The notes beneath the pieces were generated by a model. The model was given only the letters and a program-made list of their open reading frames with translations, was not told the origin of the DNA and searched no databases. A DNA stretch of 36,938 nt, from positions 1 to 36,938 of the forward strand of contig JAILCM010000176.1 in NCBI GenBank assembly GCA_024680155.1. The letters run 5' to 3'. This DNA comes from Treponema sp. GTDB taxonomy: Bacteria > Spirochaetota > Spirochaetia > Treponematales > Treponemataceae. Numbering within the stretch: position 1 is the first letter of the stretch; each line of letters begins with the position of its first letter. The translations under genes were made by a program, and so were the position numbers. Of the stretch, positions 31,920 to 36,938 are shown piece after piece.

Positions 31920-33767
31920 ATGGCAAAAAATGAAAAAAAACGTAGAGTTAAGTTTACAATCAGTTTTAAGCTGGGAACTATTTTTTCTTTGCTTGTAATT
32001 TTTGTACTTGGACTTACAATTTTAATGGTTTCTACTCTTGTTAGGGATGATGAACGCATTAAAACCGAAGAAAATAATCATACAATTAATAGCCGAACTG
32101 CCGATACTGTTCAAATGTTTGTTTTAAATGTTCAGACAAGTGCAAACGGATTTTTGAACGCGCTCCAGCTTATAAAAAATGAAGATTCTTACGAAGAAAA
32201 AGCCGATGCCTTGTTCGGTGATTTTTGTGAACGCAATAAAGATACGCTTTTTATTTACAGTTCCGAGCTTGGAATGTTAATTCAACCTGATTTTTTAAAG
32301 CAGTTTACTAAAATAGAAGAAAAATTTCTTTCGTGGATAGACGTTAATTCTGCGGTAAAAGACTCTGCGTTAAAAGGCAATTTTGAAATTCACAATATTT
32401 CGTCTTTTTTTACGCAGCCGGTTCTTTGTATCAGTTTTTCGCGCCAGAATAAGGAATTTGTAACTGTCGCTTTTTCTCCAGATTCTCTTTCTTCAATTAT
32501 GAGCACCGGTTCTTACAATATGTCGTTCCTTATTAATAAAGACGGCGAAACTTTACTCCATTCCGAACATTCATATGTTATGCAGGCAAAAAATCTTTCG
32601 TATCTTCCTGCTGTAAAAGAAATGATGAATTCAAAAGCGGGAAACGGTCAGCTTTTAATGGCCGATGAAAATGATATAAAATGGTTCTACGCGTACCACA
32701 AAATAATTGGCGATATGTATTCAATCTCTTGTGTTGCCGAAGATGATGTTTACGAAGCAATTAATCATACAATTTTCAGAATTATCTTAATTTCGGTAGC
32801 GGTTCTTTGTCTTGCAGTTATCATCATCAGATTTTTTAGTAAAACGCTTACACATCCAATCGAAGACCTTGCCGATGCAACCGACAGCATTAATAAGGGC
32901 GTTTTCAAACTTAACTTAAAGCCACGAACTCATGACGAAATTGGTTTTCTTACCGGAAGTTTTATAAAAATGGCGGGCGGACTGGAACAACGTCAAAGAC
33001 TTATGACTTCTTTTTCAAAATTTACGAATAAAGTTATTGCAGAAAAAGCTGCTTTAGGTGAACTTCCTCTTGGCGGCGAATACAAACATGCTACAATTTT
33101 CTTTTCGGATATCCGTTCGTTTACCGCAATGTCCGAAAATATGACTCCGCATGATGTCGTTGAATTTTTGAATGATTATTTTACGCGCATGGTAAATTGT
33201 GTAAATAAAACTAACGGAATTGTAGATAAATTTGTTGGTGATGCTGTAATGGCGGTGTGGGGTGCTGCAACTACCAATGGTTCTGCCGAAGCCGATGCCT
33301 GGGCTGCCGTAAAAGCCGCTTTAATGATGCGTATTGCTTTGTATGAATTTAATCAGCATCAAAAAGAAATTGGCGGACATCCTATTAAAATTGGTTGTGG
33401 AATTAATACCGGAATGATTGTTGCGGGGCAGATTGGTTCCGAAGATCACGTAAACTACACGGTAATTGGTGATGCAGTAAATCTTGCAAGCCGAACTGAA
33501 GCTTTGAATAAACCTTTTGCCACAGATATCCTTATTACCGAAAATACTTATGAATTAATAAAAGATAAAGTTGTTGTAGAAGCAATGCCGGGCGTTCATG
33601 TAAAAGGAAAGTCCGAGCCAATAAAAATGTACGCGGTTGTGAATGCAAAAGGGGCAAAAGGTCCTGAAGATATTCACAAATTAAGAAAATTCCTTGGATG
33701 GGACGAACCTGACCTGGGAAAGGTAAATACAGATGAAGAAGAAAAGAAATACAAAATCGAGGGTTAA
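31920..33767 (+). CDS. Membrane-bound class III adenylate cyclase
   Basis: The product is predicted to make cAMP from ATP. Two membrane segments (about 14-41 and 284-308) enclose an extracytoplasmic sensor domain of some 240 residues, probably a Cache-type fold. A HAMP linker (about 310-360) leads to the cyclase domain (about 385-570). Metal-binding aspartates are D397 in FFSDIRSF and D441 in FVGDAVMAVWG. K437 and T514 (YTVIGD) occupy the base-selecting positions in the pattern of bacterial adenylate cyclases, and N521 and R525 (NLASR) the transition-state positions. All catalytic residues are therefore present. It lies between an exported LRR protein and a FecR-domain protein, overlapping the latter by 35 bases, which suggests a common envelope-sensing role. 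Confidence 0.94.
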   Translation: MAKNEKKRRVKFTISFKLGTIFSLLVIFVLGLTILMVSTLVRDDERIKTEENNHTINSRTADTVQMFVLNVQTSANGFLNALQLIKNEDSYEEKADALFGDFCERNKDTLFIYSSELGMLIQPDFLKQFTKIEEKFLSWIDVNSAVKDSALKGNFEIHNISSFFTQPVLCISFSRQNKEFVTVAFSPDSLSSIMSTGSYNMSFLINKDGETLLHSEHSYVMQAKNLSYLPAVKEMMNSKAGNGQLLMADENDIKWFYAYHKIIGDMYSISCVAEDDVYEAINHTIFRIILISVAVLCLAVIIIRFFSKTLTHPIEDLADATDSINKGVFKLNLKPRTHDEIGFLTGSFIKMAGGLEQRQRLMTSFSKFTNKVIAEKAALGELPLGGEYKHATIFFSDIRSFTAMSENMTPHDVVEFLNDYFTRMVNCVNKTNGIVDKFVGDAVMAVWGAATTNGSAEADAWAAVKAALMMRIALYEFNQHQKEIGGHPIKIGCGINTGMIVAGQIGSEDHVNYTVIGDAVNLASRTEALNKPFATDILITENTYELIKDKVVVEAMPGVHVKGKSEPIKMYAVVNAKGAKGPEDIHKLRKFLGWDEPDLGKVNTDEEEKKYKIEG

Positions 33768-36700
33768 ATTTAAAGATATTCTGATTCTTGTTATTTGTCT
33801 TACAGGAATTGGAACCGCCCTTTTTTATTTATACAAGGATTTTACTGCCTCTCTTTCAAACGAAACTGCCGACCCTGTAGGAATTATTTATTTTAAAAAG
33901 AATTCAGCTCAGCGCCGTTTTGAAAACCGTAATCTTTGGGAACATTTAAAAACTTCAGCTCCTATTTATGACGGAGATAGAATTCGTACAGGAGCAGTTT
34001 CCGAAGCTTATGCAATGCTTGATAACGGTACCCGCATAGAAATTCACGAAAATACACTTATTCAAATTTTTACCGGACAAAATAGCACTGTTCATTTTTC
34101 AAACGGTTCAATTTCTGTAACTTCTTCCACAGATGATGCAATGGAAATTCAAAGTGGAGACAAACTTATTACGCTTTCGCAAAATACGGAAGCAATTATT
34201 AGTGTTCAAAATGTTCCGAGTGCTCAAAATGATTCTGGCGGTGTAGGGGTAACCGGTGGTGGTAAGAGCTCATCTGCCGCTGAATCAAATCAACCTAAAA
34301 AAGTTGAAGCCGCAATTCAAGTTTCTTCGGGACAAGCAAAAATTAAAGATATTTCTGTTGCAAAAAAGGATAATCAGTCTGGCAGAAAAGAAAATCAGTC
34401 TTCAGAAAGTGATAATTTGTCTTCTGGCAAAGTTCAATCTGTAAAGGCTGGTGAAGTTGTTTCTTTTGCTACAACTGTTATTCAGGAGCCCGAAATTCCA
34501 AAAAACGAAATTGCAAATCCTGTAAAAGATGTTGTTGAAGCTGTAAAACGTTTGCCGCAAAGTCTTACTCAAAATATAAGCGAAATTTCTGGAAAAAGTG
34601 ATTCAAATAAATCGTCGGGATTATCAGGTTCAGGGGAATCAGATAGGGCATCAGACTCAACAAAAAATGAAAACACGGAGTCGGGAATATCAGAAAATCG
34701 CAGTTTAAATCAGGACAATTCCACTCAGAATGATTCTGAAAATCGTAATTCAAATAGACAAAATTCTCAAAATGCAACAAATCAATCTGAATATGATCCT
34801 GGCTTTGCTGTTCTGCTTCCTCCGTCATATTTTACCGTAGTTCTTACGGATGAAGATAATTATCTTACTTTCTGCTGGAAAAATGCGCCGTCTTTGTATG
34901 TAGAAATTGCATCCGATCCAACTTTTAATGATTTTATAGATTACGGGGCAATTTTTTCTGACAACGGCTACGATAATGGAAGTGCAAAATACAAATTGCC
35001 GCCAAATTTAAGGGAAGGGCAGGTATATTGGCGAGTTTCATCATCAAATTCAAAGAATAATTATGTTTCGGGAATCTTAAATATCCGTCGTCAGCATGTA
35101 ATTCCTGCTTCTGTAGAATATTCACTTTCGGATGATATTATACAAACTAAACTTGAAGCTCAAATTGAAGAAGAAAGACGTAAAGCAGAGATTGAAGCAA
35201 AACTGACTGAACAAAGACGAAAAGCTGCTGAAGAAGCCCGTATTGCCGAAGATTTACGAAATGCAACCGAAGGTAAGGTGACCGCGTTAGAAATTCAAAA
35301 AAATGAAGAAAATATGTCCGATTCTCAAAAACTGATTTACGAAGAAACTTTGCAGATTGCCGAAGAAAAACGTAAAGCAGAAGAAGCCGCCATACTTGCC
35401 GAAGAACAACGAAAGCGTGAAGAAGAAGCGAAAATTGAGGAAGAAAGACGAAAAGCAGCGGAAGAGGCTCGCCTTGCAGAAGAAAAACGCAAACAGGAAG
35501 AAGCGGCCCGATTAGCAGAAGAAAAACGAAAAGCAGAAGATGCCGCTCGTAAAGCCGAAGAAAAGCGAAAACGTGAGGAAGCTGCGCGTCTAGCCGAAGA
35601 AAAACGTAAGCAGGAAAAAGCAGCCCGATTAGCTGAAGAAAAACGTAAAAAAGATGAAGCCGTCCGCCTTGCCGAAGAAAAGCGTAAACAGGAAGAGGCT
35701 GCTCGCTTGGCCGAAGAAAAGCGAAAACGTGAAGAAGAAGCTGCCAGAATTGCAAAAGAAAAGCAAAAGAGGGAAGAGGAAGCCCGTCTGGCAGAAAAAA
35801 AACGACAAGAGGAAGAACTCGCTCGTAAAGCCGAAGAAAAACGCAAACAGGAAGAAGCCGCCCGCCTAGCCGAAGAAAAACGTAAGCAGGAAGAAGCCGC
35901 ACGCCTTGCCGAAGAAAAACGCAAACAGGAAGAAGCCGCACGACTTGCTGAAGAAAAGCGTAAACAGGAAGAAGCCGCACGACTTGCTGAAGAAAAGCGT
36001 AAACAGGAAGAGTCTGCTCGCTTGGCCGAAGAAAAACGCAAACAGGAAGAGCCCACCCTCCTTGCCGAAGGAAAACGTAAGCAGGAAGAAGCAGCCCGTT
36101 TAGCCGAAGAAAAACGCAAACAGGAAGAAGCAGCCCGTTTAGCCGAAGAAAAGCGCAAAGCAGAGGAAGCTGCTCGTCTTGCAGAAGAAAAGCGCAAAGC
36201 GGAAGAAGCAGCCCGTCTGGCTGAAGAAAAACGCAAACAGGAAGAAGCAGCCCGCCTAGCCGAAGAAAAACGCAAAGCAGAAGAAGCTGCACGATTAGCC
36301 GAAGAAAAACGCAAAGCAGAAGAAGCTGCACGATTAGCCGAAGAAACACGCAGAGCCGAAGAAGAAGCCGCTCGAATTGCCGAAGAAAAGCGCAAGCAGG
36401 AAGAAGCCGCCCGTCTTGCCGAAGAAAAACGTAAACAGGAAGAAGAAGCGCGTCTTGCTGAATCACGCCGTAAAGCAGCCGAAGAAGCTCGTCTCGCCGA
36501 AGAACAGCGAAATGCCCAGAAAAAGCAGAAAGAAGAAGCCGCTCGTGCTGCTACCGAAAATAAAAAAACTGATTTACTCTCTCTAGCAGAAAAACGAAAG
36601 CTCGCAGAACAAGAAGCCGCCCGCAATTCGCTCGAAAATACTGCCAAAACAGATAATTCTGTAGCTCTTGCAGAAAAACGTCGCAAAACTGAGGAAGAAG

Positions 36701-36938
36701 CCATTGCCGCAGCCGCAAAACGTAAAGCCGAAGAAGAAGCTGCCCGTCTGGCCGAAGAACAACAAGAATCCGACTCTCTTTTTACCGATTTTACCGACGA
36801 TGACTCCGATTTTGATTCAACCCAGCCATCTTCGCAAGAAGACGAGTCTTTATCCGACCAGAATGCAATCACTCAATCAAATCAGGAAGAAAACGTTATT
36901 TCAAAAATTTCCGGCCTTACTCCAGTGTTAAAATCACC
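33733..36938 (+). CDS. FecR-domain membrane protein with long A/E/K/R helical repeat (C-terminus off the window)
   Basis: The frame starts with ATG at 33733, inside the end of the cyclase gene, and stays open to the window end (over 1068 codons). A Lys-rich start and one membrane segment (about 15-34, ILILVICLTGIGTALFYLY) leave the rest outside the cytoplasm. Residues about 50-180 match a FecR domain (PVGIIYFKK, APIYDGDRIRTGAVSEAYAM, DNGTRIEIHENTLIQI). A Ser/Asn/Gln-rich linker follows (about 180-350), then an Ig-like domain (about 355-455, FAVLLPPSYFTVVL to VYWRVSS). From about 475 to 1005 the protein is nearly continuous helix, mostly AARLAEEKRKQEE repeats. An acidic Asp/Ser-rich stretch follows. 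FecR domains usually act with sigma factors in envelope signalling; here the partner may be the cyclase. Genes with this pairing are not further assigned. Confidence 0.88.
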   Translation, partial: MKKKRNTKSRVKFKDILILVICLTGIGTALFYLYKDFTASLSNETADPVGIIYFKKNSAQRRFENRNLWEHLKTSAPIYDGDRIRTGAVSEAYAMLDNGTRIEIHENTLIQIFTGQNSTVHFSNGSISVTSSTDDAMEIQSGDKLITLSQNTEAIISVQNVPSAQNDSGGVGVTGGGKSSSAAESNQPKKVEAAIQVSSGQAKIKDISVAKKDNQSGRKENQSSESDNLSSGKVQSVKAGEVVSFATTVIQEPEIPKNEIANPVKDVVEAVKRLPQSLTQNISEISGKSDSNKSSGLSGSGESDRASDSTKNENTESGISENRSLNQDNSTQNDSENRNSNRQNSQNATNQSEYDPGFAVLLPPSYFTVVLTDEDNYLTFCWKNAPSLYVEIASDPTFNDFIDYGAIFSDNGYDNGSAKYKLPPNLREGQVYWRVSSSNSKNNYVSGILNIRRQHVIPASVEYSLSDDIIQTKLEAQIEEERRKAEIEAKLTEQRRKAAEEARIAEDLRNATEGKVTALEIQKNEENMSDSQKLIYEETLQIAEEKRKAEEAAILAEEQRKREEEAKIEEERRKAAEEARLAEEKRKQEEAARLAEEKRKAEDAARKAEEKRKREEAARLAEEKRKQEKAARLAEEKRKKDEAVRLAEEKRKQEEAARLAEEKRKREEEAARIAKEKQKREEEARLAEKKRQEEELARKAEEKRKQEEAARLAEEKRKQEEAARLAEEKRKQEEAARLAEEKRKQEEAARLAEEKRKQEESARLAEEKRKQEEPTLLAEGKRKQEEAARLAEEKRKQEEAARLAEEKRKAEEAARLAEEKRKAEEAARLAEEKRKQEEAARLAEEKRKAEEAARLAEEKRKAEEAARLAEETRRAEEEAARIAEEKRKQEEAARLAEEKRKQEEEARLAESRRKAAEEARLAEEQRNAQKKQKEEAARAATENKKTDLLSLAEKRKLAEQEAARNSLENTAKTDNSVALAEKRRKTEEEAIAAAAKRKAEEEAARLAEEQQESDSLFTDFTDDDSDFDSTQPSSQEDESLSDQNAITQSNQEENVISKISGLTPVLKS
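35353..36500 (+). repeat. About 30 tandem 39-bp repeats coding for LAEEKRKQEEAAR
   Basis: The unit is 13 codons, most often LAEEKRK(Q/A)EEAAR, with occasional 14-residue units (REEEAAR). Units near 35860-36050 and 36100-36340 are almost identical at the DNA level, indicating recent duplication. One unit is diverged (EEPTLLAEGKRK near 36040-36080). Confidence 0.93.

Noticed and set aside
35147-36872. Two long minus-strand open frames (about 440 and 510 codons)
   Set aside because: They are mirror frames of the 39-bp plus-strand repeat; the repetitive Ser/Ala/Arg or Leu-rich products have no start signals or family features.

Overview
The window looks like chromosomal DNA of a host-associated treponeme (Spirochaetota). 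It is AT-rich, has Gram-negative envelope genes, and pairs ordinary housekeeping genes with a large block of secreted, repeat-rich surface proteins. Species cannot be fixed from sequence reading alone. Supporting signs are the def-fmt-PASTA cluster, the fused aroD-aroE gene, an OmpA-family protein with a long A/E/K/R helix, BspA-type leucine-rich repeats, and a class III cyclase next to a FecR-domain gene.

Layout. (1) 1-1727: a MocR/PdxR-type regulator (cut by the window edge) diverges from a pyridoxal kinase gene, around a 168-bp near-perfect palindrome. (2) 1776-5000: lon protease and a small secreted protein of unknown function. (3) 14611 down to 5044, all on the minus strand with short gaps: a HisA-like/HisI/HisE fusion, hisD, def, fmt, a PASTA membrane protein, aroDE, rpiA and an RluA-family pseudouridine synthase. 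(4) 14612-16258: an intergenic and short-gene zone with a GC-rich hairpin element, a candidate structured RNA carrying a 36-residue hydrophobic/basic peptide ORF, a secreted metalloprotease whose natural start is out of frame across an A7 tract, and overlapping divergent promoters. (5) 16259-17599: acetate kinase and its terminator. (6) 17600-18114: a leader region with a promoter, six AACCTCG heptamers and a terminator-like hairpin. (7) 18115-28670: a same-strand unit of an OmpA-like protein, two lipoproteins and a beta-helix adhesin-like protein, closed by two hairpins. (8) 28860-36938: a FN3-like/barrel/LRR protein, a membrane class III cyclase, and a FecR-domain protein with about 30 copies of a 13-residue helical repeat, cut by the window end.

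How the parts may work together. The PdxR-like regulator probably controls vitamin B6 salvage through the neighbouring kinase. The minus-strand cluster covers histidine and shikimate synthesis, the pentose phosphate pathway, and formyl-Met start and processing. The right half builds an outer envelope: peptidoglycan anchor, acidic putatively calcium-binding lipoprotein, surface beta-helix and LRR proteins, with a cyclase and FecR protein that could link envelope state to cAMP.

The most unusual element is at 14835-15132. The 5' and 3' ends of the predicted transcript pair in two nested stems (13 bp and 11 bp), ending in a T tract, around a strong Shine-Dalgarno and a tiny amphipathic peptide. 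This layout resembles type I toxin mRNAs such as hok or aapA1, where the ends fold together to silence translation. No homology to those families is claimed.
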